Both the position numbers and the translations under genes were made by a program. The notes beneath the pieces were generated by a model. It searched no databases, had not been told where the DNA came from, and saw nothing but the letters and a program-made list of their open reading frames with translations. DNA of 64,000 bases from an uncultured Acetobacteraceae bacterium (GTDB lineage Bacteria; Pseudomonadota; Alphaproteobacteria; Acetobacterales; Acetobacteraceae), in assembly GCA_946476985.1 (NCBI GenBank), contig CAMKWS010000008.1:23921-87920 (forward strand). Direction: 5' to 3'. Numbering within the stretch: the first letter of the stretch is position 1; every line of letters begins with the position of its first letter. Shown here piece by piece: positions 1 through 9,675 of this stretch.

Positions 1-1
1 G

Positions 2-1243
2 TTTAATTTGATGACAACTCAGCTTGCTACTCAGCGATCAGAGCTGATGCGTGCTTATGACCAAATTAATGAGCGACGGCGTTTTACAGAAACGGTTCTA
101 GCAGGGGTCTCGGCTGGAGTGATTGGGCTTGACCGTAGCCAGATTGTGGAACTTCCGAACCGGGCAGCCTCTTTTATTTTACAACGCGATTTGGAGAGGA
201 ATAAGGGAATTCCTCTCGTACAATGCGTGCCTGAATTCGCCTCTTTGTTGAGAGCGGTAAAAGCGCAGCCAGATAAAGAACATACAGCCGAGATCCAGAT
301 TGATGCAGACCATATAGGCGCACCTGGTGGGCCTGGGAGTGGCGGAGGTGCTGGCGCAGGGCGTACATTACTTGTGCGTGTTGTGGCTGATCAGAATGAC
401 CATGAGCATACAGCCGGATATGTGGTGACCTTTGATGATATTACATTATTGCAGGTTGCCCAACGCAAGGCCGCCTGGGCTGATGTTGCACGACGTATTG
501 CCCATGAGATTAAAAACCCGTTGACCCCCATCCAGTTAGCAGCAGAAAGATTGAGGCGGCGTTTTTATAAAGAAATTGCGAGCGACCCAGAAATTTATGA
601 TAGGTTGATTAGCACTATCGTGCGGCAGGTAGGTGATATTGGGCGCATGGTAGATGAATTTTCATCATTTGCGCGTATGCCTCGCCCAGAGATGGATGCA
701 CATGATATTGTCGTGTTGTGCCAAGAAGCCTTTTTCTTGCAGCAGAATGCACATCCAGAGATTTTTTATCGGTTGGATGTACCGCAGCAGGGGGGTGTTA
801 TGGTGCGGTGTGATCGTCGCTTAATAGCGCAGTCTCTTATTAATCTGTTACAAAATGCTGCAGATGCTATTTATATGACAGGCCGTAAACCTAAGCCGGA
901 TCAGCCAATGATTGGTAAAATTGTCCTCAGTTTATCGCAGAGAGAGGGAGAGGTTCAGATTGGGGTGACGGATAATGGCATAGGCCTGCCGGCGGGAGAG
1001 CAGCACCGTCTTACAGAGCCTTATGTGACCCATAAAGAAAAAGGGACTGGTTTGGGGCTGGCGATTGTTCATAGAGCGATGGAAGCTCATAAAGGACGGC
1101 TTCTTTTGCGTACGCTCACTCCTAAAGAGCAGCATAACATGGTAGAGGCAGATGGAGGAGAGCAGCCATCCCCCGGTACGCTCGTTATGTTATGTCTTCC
1201 ATTGGCAGAAAAAGGCCACGTAGTATCAGTAAGCGGATCATGA
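2..1243 (+). CDS. ntrY: Sensor histidine kinase NtrY, 3' part (5' end outside window)
   Basis: This is the C-terminal part of a membrane nitrogen-responsive histidine kinase that signals to NtrX. The reading frame is open back to the window edge, and the first residues (FNLMTTQL) look like the end of a HAMP linker, so the TTG/ATG near position 8 is not the true start. A PAS-like region follows, then the H-box HEIKNPLTP (His codon at 503), an N-box with NLLQNAADA, and the ATP-lid glycine motifs DNGIGLP and GTGLGLAIV. A Gly/Ala-rich low-complexity insert lies near codons 100-118. ntrX starts 9 bases downstream, as expected for the alphaproteobacterial ntrYX pair. The missing N-terminal membrane and sensor segments should lie upstream. 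Confidence 0.93.
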   Translation, partial: FNLMTTQLATQRSELMRAYDQINERRRFTETVLAGVSAGVIGLDRSQIVELPNRAASFILQRDLERNKGIPLVQCVPEFASLLRAVKAQPDKEHTAEIQIDADHIGAPGGPGSGGGAGAGRTLLVRVVADQNDHEHTAGYVVTFDDITLLQVAQRKAAWADVARRIAHEIKNPLTPIQLAAERLRRRFYKEIASDPEIYDRLISTIVRQVGDIGRMVDEFSSFARMPRPEMDAHDIVVLCQEAFFLQQNAHPEIFYRLDVPQQGGVMVRCDRRLIAQSLINLLQNAADAIYMTGRKPKPDQPMIGKIVLSLSQREGEVQIGVTDNGIGLPAGEQHRLTEPYVTHKEKGTGLGLAIVHRAMEAHKGRLLLRTLTPKEQHNMVEADGGEQPSPGTLVMLCLPLAEKGHVVSVSGS

Positions 1244-1252
1244 GGACGTCGT

Positions 1253-2680
1253 ATGGAACATGAGATTCTGATCGTCGATGACGAACCGGATATCCGTTTT
1301 CTTCTAGAAGGAATTCTAGAAGATGATGGCTATGTGACCTGTAGTGCGGCAAATTCAGATGAAGCGTTGCGTGCGTTTCGGCAGAACAGGCCATCTTTGG
1401 TGATTTTGGATATCTGGCTCCAGAACTCCAAGTTAGATGGTATGGCGTTGTTGCGGCTATTTCGGGAAGAAAACCCAGATATTCCCGTTTTAATGATTTC
1501 CGGCCATGGGACGATTGAAACGGCCGTGTCTAGTTTGCATCAAGGGGCCTACGACTTTTTAGAAAAGCCCTTTCAGTCAGACCGTTTGTTGGTGGTGATC
1601 CAACGTGCATTAGAAGCAGCGCGTTTACGGAAAGAAAATGCGGAATTACGTCTGCGTGCGGGAGAAGAGCGCCCTCTTATGGGGAATAGCTCTGTTGTTG
1701 GGGCGCTGCGGAATCAGATTAGCCGTGTCGCGCCGACTAATTCTCGTGTGTTGATTAGTGGCCCTGCTGGGGCGGGTAAAGAAGTGGCCGCTCGGATGAT
1801 TCATGCACAATCAAAACGGGCCGAGGGGCCTTTTATTGTGTTGAATTGTGCAACATTAGCGCCAAGTCATTTTGAGGAAGAGCTTTTTGGCGTAGAGGGT
1901 TCTAAAGAGAAGCCAGCACGGCGTGGGTTGTTAGAGCGAGCTCATAAGGGCACGCTCTTGCTGGATGAAGTAGCCGATATGCCTTTGGAGACGCAGGGCA
2001 AGATTGTTCGTGCTTTGCAGGTTAATACTTTTGAGCGTGTGGGCGGGACACAGAGTGTCAAAGTGGATGTCCGGGTGATTGCGACCACCAGCCGGGACCT
2101 CCAAGTTGAGATTGCGGGCCGTCGCTTTCGAGAAGATTTATATTATCGCTTAGCTGTTGTTCCACTAGCAGTGCCAGCTTTGGCAGAGCGGCCAGAGGAT
2201 ATTCCCGCATTGGCGCGATATTTCTTAGAAAGCTGTGCAAAATCCTCCGGTTTGCCTGTGCGTATGCTCTCGGTGGATGCCTTGGCATGTTTGCAAACAT
2301 ATGAATGGCCAGGGAATATTCGTGAATTGCGGAATTTGATGGAGCGTATGCTCATCATGGCTCCGAATGGTAGTAATGGCCAGCAAGAAGCAATTCGTGC
2401 GGAGATGCTGCCTGAGATGGTACGCCAAGGTGCACCTTCCATGACGCAGCTAACCTCTGAGGCAGATGTGATGAGCCTGCCACTGCGGGAAGCGCGGGAT
2501 CAGTTTGAGACGCAATATCTGCAAGTGCAGCTCATGCGCTTTGGTGGGAATATTAGTAAGACGGCCAATTTTGTGTGCATGGAGCGCAGCGCTCTTCATC
2601 GTAAGCTGAAACAGCTTGGTGTTACGCAAGAAGATAGAACATACGCTCAGGCAGGGCGTATCAGCCAAGATAAAGGGTAA
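1253..2680 (+). CDS. ntrX: Response regulator NtrX
   Basis: A 475-residue NtrC-family regulator, partner of the NtrY kinase just upstream. An N-terminal receiver domain carries the acidic pair D9/D10 and the predicted phospho-acceptor D53. An AAA+ domain follows, with Walker A GPAGAGKE near residue 170 and Walker [12 protein letters not shown] Fis-type helix-turn-helix ([20 protein letters not shown]) lies at the C-terminus. The sigma-54 contact loop GAFTGA is not present: after ELFG the sequence runs [12 protein letters not shown]. As I recall, this is known for some alphaproteobacterial NtrX proteins and suggests action without sigma-54 remodelling. ATG start, 9 bases after ntrY. Confidence 0.95.
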   Translation: MEHEILIVDDEPDIRFLLEGILEDDGYVTCSAANSDEALRAFRQNRPSLVILDIWLQNSKLDGMALLRLFREENPDIPVLMISGHGTIETAVSSLHQGAYDFLEKPFQSDRLLVVIQRALEAARLRKENAELRLRAGEERPLMGNSSVVGALRNQISRVAPTNSRVLISGPAGAGKEVAARMIHAQSKRAEGPFIVLNCATLAPSHFEEELFGVEGSKEKPARRGLLERAHKGTLLLDEVADMPLETQGKIVRALQVNTFERVGGTQSVKVDVRVIATTSRDLQVEIAGRRFREDLYYRLAVVPLAVPALAERPEDIPALARYFLESCAKSSGLPVRMLSVDALACLQTYEWPGNIRELRNLMERMLIMAPNGSNGQQEAIRAEMLPEMVRQGAPSMTQLTSEADVMSLPLREARDQFETQYLQVQLMRFGGNISKTANFVCMERSALHRKLKQLGVTQEDRTYAQAGRISQDKG

Positions 2681-2685
2681 AAGCC

Positions 2686-2913
2686 ATGACAGCGGCGATG
2701 AATGATAATGTGCAAGAGCATTTTCTTGCCTATGTAAAACAAGAGGAGGAGCCTGTTACAGTCTTTCTCGTTAATGGCGTGAAGCTGCAAGGAGTGATTA
2801 CACGCTTTGATGCACATACGCTGCTTTTGCGGCGTGATGGGCATGTGCAGCTTGTTTATAAGCATGCTGTTAGCACCATTATGCCGGTAACAGCTTTAAC
2901 GTCTCTTCCTTAA
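2686..2913 (+). CDS. hfq: RNA chaperone Hfq
   Basis: A 75-residue Sm-like protein that forms hexamers and pairs small RNAs with mRNAs. The Sm1 region contains [13 protein letters not shown], and the Sm2 signature is YKHAVSTI (the family's Y/F-KHA motif). There is almost no C-terminal tail, which is usual in alphaproteobacteria. It begins 5 bases after ntrX, and hflX follows 37 bases on, the classic ntrYX-hfq-hflX arrangement. An in-frame ATG at 2698 is an alternative start and would still keep the whole Sm fold. Confidence 0.96.
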   Translation: MTAAMNDNVQEHFLAYVKQEEEPVTVFLVNGVKLQGVITRFDAHTLLLRRDGHVQLVYKHAVSTIMPVTALTSLP

Positions 2914-2950
2914 GAGATAACCTGTTTTATTGAGATAGGACCGATTAGAT

Positions 2951-4261
2951 TTGAGACGTAAGCCCCAAGAAACAGCTCGTAAACCAACACTTGCTGCTGT
3001 AGTTCTCCCGGCTGAGAAACAAGCCTTTACAGAAGGTGTACGTGCGGCAGAAGCTCGTTTGGAGGAGGCTGTCGGCCTTGCTGCCTCTATTGGGCTCGAT
3101 ATTGTTTATCAGACAATTTATCCATTGAGGGCCAAACGTCCGGCTACATTGCTTGGTGTCGGGCAGTTAGAAGAGCTTACAGACATTGTTCGGGCTGATT
3201 CTATTGGTGTGGTGGTGGTTGATGCTCGTTTGTCCCCAGCGCAGCAGCGTAATTTGGAAAAAGCGTTGGACTGTAAGGTCGTAGATCGTACCGGGCTTAT
3301 CTTGGATATTTTTGGGGCTCGTGCAGCAACGCGAGAAGGTGTGTTGCAGGTAGAGCTGGCTCATTTGGAGTATCAGCGTTCTCGTCTGGTACGGTTATGG
3401 ACCCATCTTGAGCGGCAACGTGGTGGGTTTGGCTTCCTTGGAGGGCCTGGGGAAACGCAGATTGAAGCTGATAGACGTATGCTTGATGAGCGCATTGTCA
3501 AGCTGCGGAAAGAGCTAGAACAAGTGCGGCGCACGCGAGGGCTGCACCGTCATGCGCGCCGAAAAGTACCTTTTCCTGTTGTGGCATTGGTGGGTTATAC
3601 AAATGCGGGAAAATCCACCTTATTTAATAAGATCACCGGAGCAGGGGTTCATGCACAGGATCAGCTTTTTGCGACACTAGATCCTACAATGCGTAATTTA
3701 ACACTGCCTTCTGGGCGGCGTGTGATTCTGTCAGATACTGTGGGGTTTATTAGTGAGCTACCAACAGAGTTGATTGCGGCCTTCCGTGCAACATTAGAAG
3801 AAGTTGCCGAAGCAGATATTATCTTACATGTGCGCGATTCTGCTCACCCTGATACGGGAGCGCAGAAGGATGATGTGTTGTCCGTTCTCGGTGATATGGC
3901 CAAAGATGGGATGCTGGATGATGCATGGCCGGAGCGAACCATTGAAGTGTTAAATAAGGCGGACCTTCTCGGTGGTGTGGGTGCGATCCCGAAAAGGGAG
4001 GGGACTGTTGCTCTCTCTGCTTTGACAGGTGAAGGCCTGCCTGATCTGATGGAAGCGCTAGATCGGTTCATGACACGGTCGATGAAGGCGTTTGAGGTTG
4101 AGGTGCCTGTTATAGAAGGGGCTGCTCTTGCATGGCTGTACCAACATGGTGAGGTGCTAGAGCGGCTGGATGGTGATGAGACAATTACGGTAAAGGCTCG
4201 CCTGTTTCCTGCGGATAGGGAGCGCTTTATACGTCAATTCCCTCAGTTGGATGTGCGATAG
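2951..4261 (+). CDS. hflX: Ribosome-associated GTPase HflX
   Basis: A 436-residue GTPase that binds the large ribosomal subunit and splits or rescues stalled ribosomes. An N-terminal HflX domain (GVGQLEEL, VVVDARLSPAQQRNLE) is followed by the glycine-rich linker GGFGFLGGPGETQIE. The G domain has G1 GYTNAGKST near residue 214, the DTVGFI switch and NKAD. The best start is TTG at 2951, because no ATG or GTG precedes the conserved N-terminus. It is the last gene of the ntrY-ntrX-hfq-hflX run and is followed at once by a strong terminator. Confidence 0.94.
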   Translation: MRRKPQETARKPTLAAVVLPAEKQAFTEGVRAAEARLEEAVGLAASIGLDIVYQTIYPLRAKRPATLLGVGQLEELTDIVRADSIGVVVVDARLSPAQQRNLEKALDCKVVDRTGLILDIFGARAATREGVLQVELAHLEYQRSRLVRLWTHLERQRGGFGFLGGPGETQIEADRRMLDERIVKLRKELEQVRRTRGLHRHARRKVPFPVVALVGYTNAGKSTLFNKITGAGVHAQDQLFATLDPTMRNLTLPSGRRVILSDTVGFISELPTELIAAFRATLEEVAEADIILHVRDSAHPDTGAQKDDVLSVLGDMAKDGMLDDAWPERTIEVLNKADLLGGVGAIPKREGTVALSALTGEGLPDLMEALDRFMTRSMKAFEVEVPVIEGAALAWLYQHGEVLERLDGDETITVKARLFPADRERFIRQFPQLDVR

Positions 4262-4292
4262 TTTTTAAGTTGTTTGAGTGAGTGTAAAATGC

Positions 4293-4330
4293 AAAAAAGC
4301 CCGTGGGAATTATCCTCACGGGCTTTTTTA
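4293..4330. terminator. Bidirectional intrinsic terminator between hflX and the SulP gene
   Basis: An inverted repeat of about 13 bp (AAAAAAGCCCGTG / CACGGGCTTTTTT) with a short loop. It has A-tracts on the left and T-tracts on the right, so it can end transcription of hflX on + and of the convergent SulP gene on -. Confidence 0.9.
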
Positions 4331-4358
4331 TAATGGCCTTCATAGGGAAGGTTGCTGA

Positions 4359-5828
4359 TTAGGCTTCGTTTTTATGAAGAGATAGGACCTCTTCGTCAGA
4401 TTGATCGCCTAAAATACCGTGCTGAGCTTGGCTGAGGCCGTGCACAGTGACATCCCGTCCATGCGTGCGGAATTTATTGATAATTTTCTCGATCGCTTCA
4501 ACAGATGTGACATCCCAGAAACGGGCATGTGAGAGGTCCAGCACGACCTTCTGTGCCTGAGTAGTGTAATCCATTTGATCATTCATCAGGTCGGCTGATG
4601 CGAAGAATATCTGCCCCTGAATATGATATGTGAGGATGTCATGCTCTTTTGTACTACGCACTTCAACCAGGCGCGCTGTATGCCATGCGAAAAATAGGCC
4701 AGAGAGCAGCACACCAACTAAGACGCCCGCTGCAAGGTCTTTTGTTAGCACAACGACGATAACGGTAATAATCATCACCAGGCTAGACAGCTTTGGCTGT
4801 GTGAAAAGTCCTTTGAGGCTTCCCCAAGAAAATGTGCTGATAGAGACCATAATCATAATGGCCACTAACGCTGCCACAGGGACACGAGCGACCCATTGGT
4901 GCAGTACGACCATAAGAATGAGCAAGAATGCCCCAGCTGTGAAAGTAGAGAGACGGCCTCGCCCACCATAGCGGAGGTTCCCGACTGTTTGGCCAATCAT
5001 TCCACAGCCTGCGATACCACCAAAGAGACCAACAAAAATGTTGGAGATTCCGAGGCCAGTACATTCACGGCGAGGATTGCCATGTGTATCGGTGAGGTCA
5101 TCGACGACACTGGCTGTCATGAGAGATTCCAACAAGCCTACAGCGGCTACAGCAAGCGCATATGGGAAGGTGATGGAAAGTGTTTCAGCATTGAAGGGGA
5201 TATTGGGCAGCGTAAAATGAGGTAGCCCTGTTGGTAGATCACCTAATTCGGCAATGGTGCGGACAGGCATAGGATAAAAGATTGTAACGCCTGTTAAGAT
5301 GATAATGCAGATGAGCGGGGAAGGAATAGCTTTAGAGATGCGGGGGAGGAGATAAATAATCACAAGCCCTAGAAGGATAAGCATGTGAGTTTGCCAGCTT
5401 ACGCCGAGCATCTGCGGGATTTGGGCAGAGAAGATAAGAATAGCGAGCGCATTAACAAATCCGGTCCGCACTTCGCTTGAGACAAAACGCATAAGAGATT
5501 GTAGGCGCATCAGCCCAAAAAGGATTTGCAACCCACCAGCCATAAGTGTGGCAAGCAACATATATTGCACACCATGGGCATGAACGAGTGGGGCCAGAAC
5601 AAGGGCAACAGACCCTGCGCCACCAGAGATCATACCCGGCCGACCACCAAAAATGGCAATGGAAACAGAGATCACAAAAGAGGCGAATAACGATACAGCT
5701 GGAGAAACCCCAGCAATATATGAAAAGGCGATGACTTCAGGGATAAGGGCAAAAGTTCCCACCATCCCCGCGAGGATTTCTTTTACAGGACGTTGTGTCC
5801 ATTGTTGGAAATAGGATTCGGTAGCCAT
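4359..5828 (-). CDS. SulP-family anion transporter with C-terminal STAS domain
   Basis: A 489-residue inner-membrane protein of the SulP (SLC26-like) family, which moves sulfate, bicarbonate or other anions. About ten hydrophobic segments fill residues 15-400, including the family-typical EVIAFSYIAGVSP and GRPGMISGGAGS near the N-terminus. A cytoplasmic STAS domain follows (about 400-475, VVLDLSHARFWDVTSVEAIEKI). Sequence alone does not settle the substrate; it resembles bicarbonate and sulfate carriers alike. It is a single gene, convergent with hflX, with no sulfate-assimilation genes beside it. Confidence 0.9.
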   Translation of the reverse strand: MATESYFQQWTQRPVKEILAGMVGTFALIPEVIAFSYIAGVSPAVSLFASFVISVSIAIFGGRPGMISGGAGSVALVLAPLVHAHGVQYMLLATLMAGGLQILFGLMRLQSLMRFVSSEVRTGFVNALAILIFSAQIPQMLGVSWQTHMLILLGLVIIYLLPRISKAIPSPLICIIILTGVTIFYPMPVRTIAELGDLPTGLPHFTLPNIPFNAETLSITFPYALAVAAVGLLESLMTASVVDDLTDTHGNPRRECTGLGISNIFVGLFGGIAGCGMIGQTVGNLRYGGRGRLSTFTAGAFLLILMVVLHQWVARVPVAALVAIMIMVSISTFSWGSLKGLFTQPKLSSLVMIITVIVVVLTKDLAAGVLVGVLLSGLFFAWHTARLVEVRSTKEHDILTYHIQGQIFFASADLMNDQMDYTTQAQKVVLDLSHARFWDVTSVEAIEKIINKFRTHGRDVTVHGLSQAQHGILGDQSDEEVLSLHKNEA

Positions 5829-6076
5829 AGATGGATAAGGGCCTCTCTTCTGGGCTGTTTATCAGGGGCGATATTTATATGAAGCTCACCGTATTAGATG
5901 GCCCGGTGCGGCAGGTAGGACCCAACTATAGAATCTTCACCGGAATGTGTGAAGCAAGGGGCATTTGGTAAGGAAAGATAGGGTAATAACGGCATTTTCA
6001 CAAAAATATACCAAAAAACTTCCTTCAGGGGGTGGACGGAGAGGGCAGTTTTTTATAAACGTCAATTCGCTGTGTG

Positions 6077-6152
6077 GCGGATGTAGCTCAGTTGGTAGAG
6101 CGCCGGTTTGTGGTACCGGTGGTCGCGGGTTCAAGTCCCGTCATTCGCCCCA
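6077..6152 (+). tRNA. tRNA-His (anticodon GTG)
   Basis: A full cloverleaf. The acceptor arm is GCGGATG / CATTCGC, the D-arm is GTAGCTCAGTTGGTAGAGC, and the anticodon arm CCGGT-TTGTGGT-ACCGG presents GTG. The T-arm contains GGGTTCAAGTCCC and the 3' CCA is encoded. The G at 6076 facing discriminator C73 is the extra G-1 typical of tRNA-His. Confidence 0.97.
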
Positions 6153-6320
6153 GCATTTCTCCTTAAAAATATGATGTTTTTAGTAAATCCGGGCTTTTGC
6201 ACCGGTTTTTTTATGCGTGCTTTTTGCGAGGAGTTGTGGGGGTATTTAGGGCATTGCTCGTTTATAGGAGATGATTCTCTATAGTGTTATGTGTATGTGC
6301 CTGACAGGCCTTCATACAAA

Positions 6321-6346
6321 ACGGGCAGACCCTAAGATCTGCCCGT
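6321..6346 (-). terminator. Hairpin terminating the 6372-7997 gene
   Basis: A perfect 9-bp inverted repeat (ACGGGCAGA / TCTGCCCGT) with an 8-base loop, 25 bases beyond the stop codon of the - strand gene. On the - strand it is followed by only four T, so termination may be partial. Confidence 0.6.
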
Positions 6347-6371
6347 TCAGAAAAACTAAATTCATATTAGC

Positions 6372-7997
6372 TTAGGGGGTTGGAGTATCCTTGGTGGAGA
6401 TATTGTAAATATGCAGCCCGTCAAAGATAGCTTCATCTGGCCCGTTAACGGAGATATGCCCTAGTTTAGAGAATGTCAGAGAGCCAGATTTAACAATGAG
6501 ACTCCGGTTTGTCGGGCTTGAAAGAAAATCAATCGCTGGAGAGAGGATAGGGCGTTTCAACGCTAAGGTGCTGAAGTGTGATGTTGCCGTACGGGTTTGT
6601 TTAATATTCGCTTTGGCAGCAGCAGCGATGGCCGGGTCGATATTGGCAATATCCTCGGTCGGAATAGGGTTCATAGGAATTGGATTTAAGAATCCACAAT
6701 AAGCGAGGAAATCCGTATCATGCAGGGTAAGCGTTGCCTGTGAGATCTGCCCTTCTTGGGCAAATTGGTCGGTTTCTTCACTGTTAAAGTGTAGAGGATT
6801 CACATTAGGGAATGTGAGGTCGGCATTAAAGAGAATCTCATTACCCGCACTTGAAAGGGCACGAATTTGAGCATTTTCTTGCCATCCACCATCGACTCGT
6901 TTTGCAAATGTCGTCAGTTGGAAATCGCTAGGTGGGTTAGGACCTTGATTATTGGAGGGGGAAGCCCCGTTAAGGGGGATGAGCTGGGCTGTGAGTCCTT
7001 CAATATTGGACCGAGAGCGTAGGTCATCTTTATCAGCCCAACGCTGGCTGAAGAGGTGGTTGAGTGCGATATATTTGCGGGTAGAGTGGTTGTCTAATAG
7101 CAGGGACAAGCCCACGAGGTTCAGCTTTCCTGGCTGTTCCCATAGGGATTTGGCAGGATCCGCCCAAAACTGGCCCGAAAAGTCGATTCCATCTCTAAAG
7201 GGGCGTTTTAGCCATTGAATAAGCCCTTGGCGTGCCTCTAGGTGTTGTAGAGCTAAGTTAACCGATAATATGGATGCTGCAGTTGCACGAGGAAGCAGTA
7301 GCCCCCCAACAAGTGTAGGAAGAGTTCTTACACCATCACCTGTCATCTTAAAGGAAAGATGTAGCCCCTCTACAGCGCCTGCAACATGGGTACCCTTGCC
7401 GTAGCCTTCAAGCGTAAGACTGTTGGCTTTAACAGAGCGTAATGTAAATGGTTGGGTTGTTTGGTCGTCAGGTGTGTCTGGGGTGGTAAGAGACGCATTA
7501 ATGAGATGCATCCGGCTAAAGCGGAGAGCGGTGACATCTCGTGGCTCAAACGACATAATTGCCGCTAAAGAGCGCATGCTGTCGGGCTCATCCCGGCTTT
7601 CACGTAAGGCCTCTACGGAAGACGGCACAAAGAGATGGAGGAATGTTACCCGCTCGGCAGAGAGATGATGTGTTGGGTCGTTGTAGTTGGGGTCTGTAAG
7701 GGAAAGGCTGGCGAGGCTTAATGTGCCATCTGGCAGTAGCTTAGGGTAGCCAAAGCGGAGCAGGCGCGCGGTGAAAGACGTATCATGATAATGGAATGAT
7801 ACATTACGGAAGGTAACACCGCCGATAAGCAAAGCAGGTTCGACAGTTCCATAAGTGAAAGAGGCATCTGCAGGCAAAGCTGTCTTAAAGCGGGCCATAG
7901 CGTGTGAGAGACGTGTTGTCGTCTCACGATAGATGCCTAAGCCCCCCATAATAAAAACAAGCAGGGCTAGACAAAGTGGAAGCCAGAACCGTTTCAC
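6372..7997 (-). CDS. Uncharacterised membrane-anchored protein, about 541 residues
   Basis: I do not recognise this family. The frame is open to about 8192, but the upstream part is low-quality sequence. GTG at 7997 gives a clean N-terminus with a positive KR followed by one hydrophobic segment (FWLPLCLALLVFIMGGLGI). The rest, about 500 residues, is predicted periplasmic and rich in short alternating hydrophobic segments (for example LLIGGVTFRNVSFHYHDTSF). It has no cysteine-rich or catalytic signature. The pattern recalls large beta-rich periplasmic proteins of AsmA type, but that is only an impression of shape. It is a single gene, divergent from rplM. Confidence 0.6.
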   Translation of the reverse strand: MKRFWLPLCLALLVFIMGGLGIYRETTTRLSHAMARFKTALPADASFTYGTVEPALLIGGVTFRNVSFHYHDTSFTARLLRFGYPKLLPDGTLSLASLSLTDPNYNDPTHHLSAERVTFLHLFVPSSVEALRESRDEPDSMRSLAAIMSFEPRDVTALRFSRMHLINASLTTPDTPDDQTTQPFTLRSVKANSLTLEGYGKGTHVAGAVEGLHLSFKMTGDGVRTLPTLVGGLLLPRATAASILSVNLALQHLEARQGLIQWLKRPFRDGIDFSGQFWADPAKSLWEQPGKLNLVGLSLLLDNHSTRKYIALNHLFSQRWADKDDLRSRSNIEGLTAQLIPLNGASPSNNQGPNPPSDFQLTTFAKRVDGGWQENAQIRALSSAGNEILFNADLTFPNVNPLHFNSEETDQFAQEGQISQATLTLHDTDFLAYCGFLNPIPMNPIPTEDIANIDPAIAAAAKANIKQTRTATSHFSTLALKRPILSPAIDFLSSPTNRSLIVKSGSLTFSKLGHISVNGPDEAIFDGLHIYNISTKDTPTP

Positions 7998-8250
7998 GCA
8001 GAGAAAACCCTTAATAGAGCATGGATACAACAGAGATGATGAGGCCCATATGAGGCTTAATCTAAAGCTATAGGGGGTCAGCATCAGCGGGGCAACATAG
8101 CATTGGTGGCTTTGCGAGCAAGGATTAGTAGAGCTGGAGGGCAGGAAAAAGCAGCGGAAAGAGAGAAATATTTTACGGTAATATAATACCACACATTAAA
8201 AATTGGCAAAAAACAGCCGTTTTTATGGGTTTTGTGGGTAAATAAATGGC

Positions 8251-8279
8251 TTGACCTTTTCTCACTCTATCGCGATAAA
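8251..8279 (+). promoter_or_regulatory. Sigma-70 promoter for rplM-rpsI
   Basis: TTGACC (8251-8256), a 17-base spacer and GATAAA (8274-8279) match the -35/-10 consensus well and precede rplM by about 130 bases. The leader holds a small hairpin CCTCAT/ATGAGG at 8320-8336, a possible site for ribosomal-protein feedback. The 7998-8407 gap holds no other gene that I can support. Confidence 0.65.
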
Positions 8280-8407
8280 ACGCACATCCTAAATCTGTTG
8301 CCAACTTTTTAGGGATTCTCCTCATATGTAATGAGGCTTTAGAGAGTTGGAGCAGTCTTTTTCCTGGTGCTGCAATGAAGCAGTACCTCAAATTGGAAAT
8401 GACACGA

Positions 8408-8881
8408 ATGAAGACCACACTTTCGCTGAAACCTGCGGAGGTGACGAGAAACTGGATCCTGATCGATGCTGAAGGGCTGGTCCTGGGTCGTCTCGCCACC
8501 ATTATCGCTAATCGTCTTCGCGGTAAGCATAAACCACAGTACACACCTCATGTTGATTGCGGTGATGCTGTTGTTGTGATTAACGCTGAGAAAATTGTCC
8601 TTACAGGCAATAAGGTTGGCCAGAAGCTGTTCCATTATCACACCGGTCACCCAGGTGGGATTAAAGAGCGTACAATCACACAGCGCCTTGAGGGTAAAAA
8701 CCCAGGTCAGGTGGTTGAGAAAGCTGTTGAGCGTATGATCACACGTGGTCCGCTGCAGCGTGCTCAGATGAAGCATCTGTACGTTTATGCCGGTACGGAG
8801 CACCCGCATGAGGGGCAGAAGCCTGTCAAGCTGGATGTTGCATCCTTGAACCGCAAGAATACCCTGAACCGCAAGTCGTAA
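8408..8881 (+). CDS. rplM: 50S ribosomal protein L13
   Basis: About 157 residues, a large-subunit assembly protein. The conserved blocks are [44 protein letters not shown]-like [14 protein letters not shown] and the [12 protein letters not shown] C-terminus. The frame is open from 8375, but ATG 8408 ([12 protein letters not shown]) aligns with the usual start; ATG at 8399 is another option. rpsI follows after 9 bases, the normal two-gene operon, and base choice shows the strong codon bias of a highly expressed gene. Confidence 0.96.
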   Translation: MKTTLSLKPAEVTRNWILIDAEGLVLGRLATIIANRLRGKHKPQYTPHVDCGDAVVVINAEKIVLTGNKVGQKLFHYHTGHPGGIKERTITQRLEGKNPGQVVEKAVERMITRGPLQRAQMKHLYVYAGTEHPHEGQKPVKLDVASLNRKNTLNRKS

Positions 8882-8890
8882 GGCCTGATT

Positions 8891-9394
8891 ATGTCAGAAA
8901 CTCAAGAGCGCCCCGCCGCCGAGCTTACCGGCACTCTGCAGGACCTTGCTAACGCTGCTCCTGCAACTGCCAATGCAGCTCCCGTTTATGAAGCCAAGCG
9001 TGATGCCCAGGGTCGCTCCTATGCGACAGGTCGTCGTAAGGATGCTGTGGCTCGCGTGTGGATCAAGCCTGGTAAAGGTGAGATCACCGTTAACGGTCGT
9101 CCTGTAACAAACTATTTCGCACGCCCTGTGCTGCGCATGCTGATCACACAGCCATTCCTGCTGACAGATCGCTACAACCAGTTTGACGTGTATTGCACAG
9201 TCAGCGGTGGTGGTCTCTCCGGTCAGGCTGGTGCTGTGCGCCACGGTATCTCCCGTGCACTGACACATTACGAGCCAGAGCTGCGCGGCATCCTGAAGGT
9301 TGCTGGCTTCCTGACACGTGATAGCCGTGTTGTTGAGCGTAAGAAATACGGTAAAGCAAAAGCCCGCCGTTCCTTCCAGTTCTCCAAGCGCTGA
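8891..9394 (+). CDS. rpsI: 30S ribosomal protein S9
   Basis: A 167-residue small-subunit protein whose basic C-terminal tail ([14 protein letters not shown]) reaches the P-site tRNA. The core contains [14 protein letters not shown] and [19 protein letters not shown]. An Ala/Glu-rich N-terminal extension of about 40 residues precedes the S9 fold, common in alphaproteobacteria. It is co-transcribed with rplM and ends at a strong terminator. Confidence 0.97.
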   Translation: MSETQERPAAELTGTLQDLANAAPATANAAPVYEAKRDAQGRSYATGRRKDAVARVWIKPGKGEITVNGRPVTNYFARPVLRMLITQPFLLTDRYNQFDVYCTVSGGGLSGQAGAVRHGISRALTHYEPELRGILKVAGFLTRDSRVVERKKYGKAKARRSFQFSKR

Positions 9395-9435
9395 TCTTTC
9401 AGCATTACCAGATACTGGTTGGCTTTTACGCCAAG

Positions 9436-9470
9436 AAAACCCTCGTTCGCTTTGCGGGCGGGGGTTTTTC
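9436..9470 (+). terminator. Intrinsic terminator after rpsI
   Basis: A ten-pair stem, AAAACCCTCG with CGGGGGTTTT (one G-U pair), followed by a T-run, 41 bases after the rpsI stop. Confidence 0.88.
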
Positions 9471-9675
9471 TTTGGAAAGATGCACGAATGTGCGAAATAA
9501 AATTTCAAAAATATATTATTTGTAGATATAGTATTTCTCTAAGGGCTATTCTTTTGGCATAAGAAAAGGTGGAACACATACAATGCGTATGGAGGGAAGG
9601 CTTTTTCTTGACGTGCGAAAAAGAATGTTCCGAAATGATGAGATATTGCTTACCGATGAAGTAGGATATGTAGCC

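Noticed and set aside
6013..6054. AAAAAACT / AGTTTTTT arms before tRNA-His
   Set aside because: Arms are nearly all A/T with an unpaired 26-base interior; not convincing as a terminator or attenuator.
8894..9508. 204-residue - strand ORF over rpsI
   Set aside because: Antisense shadow of rpsI and its terminator.
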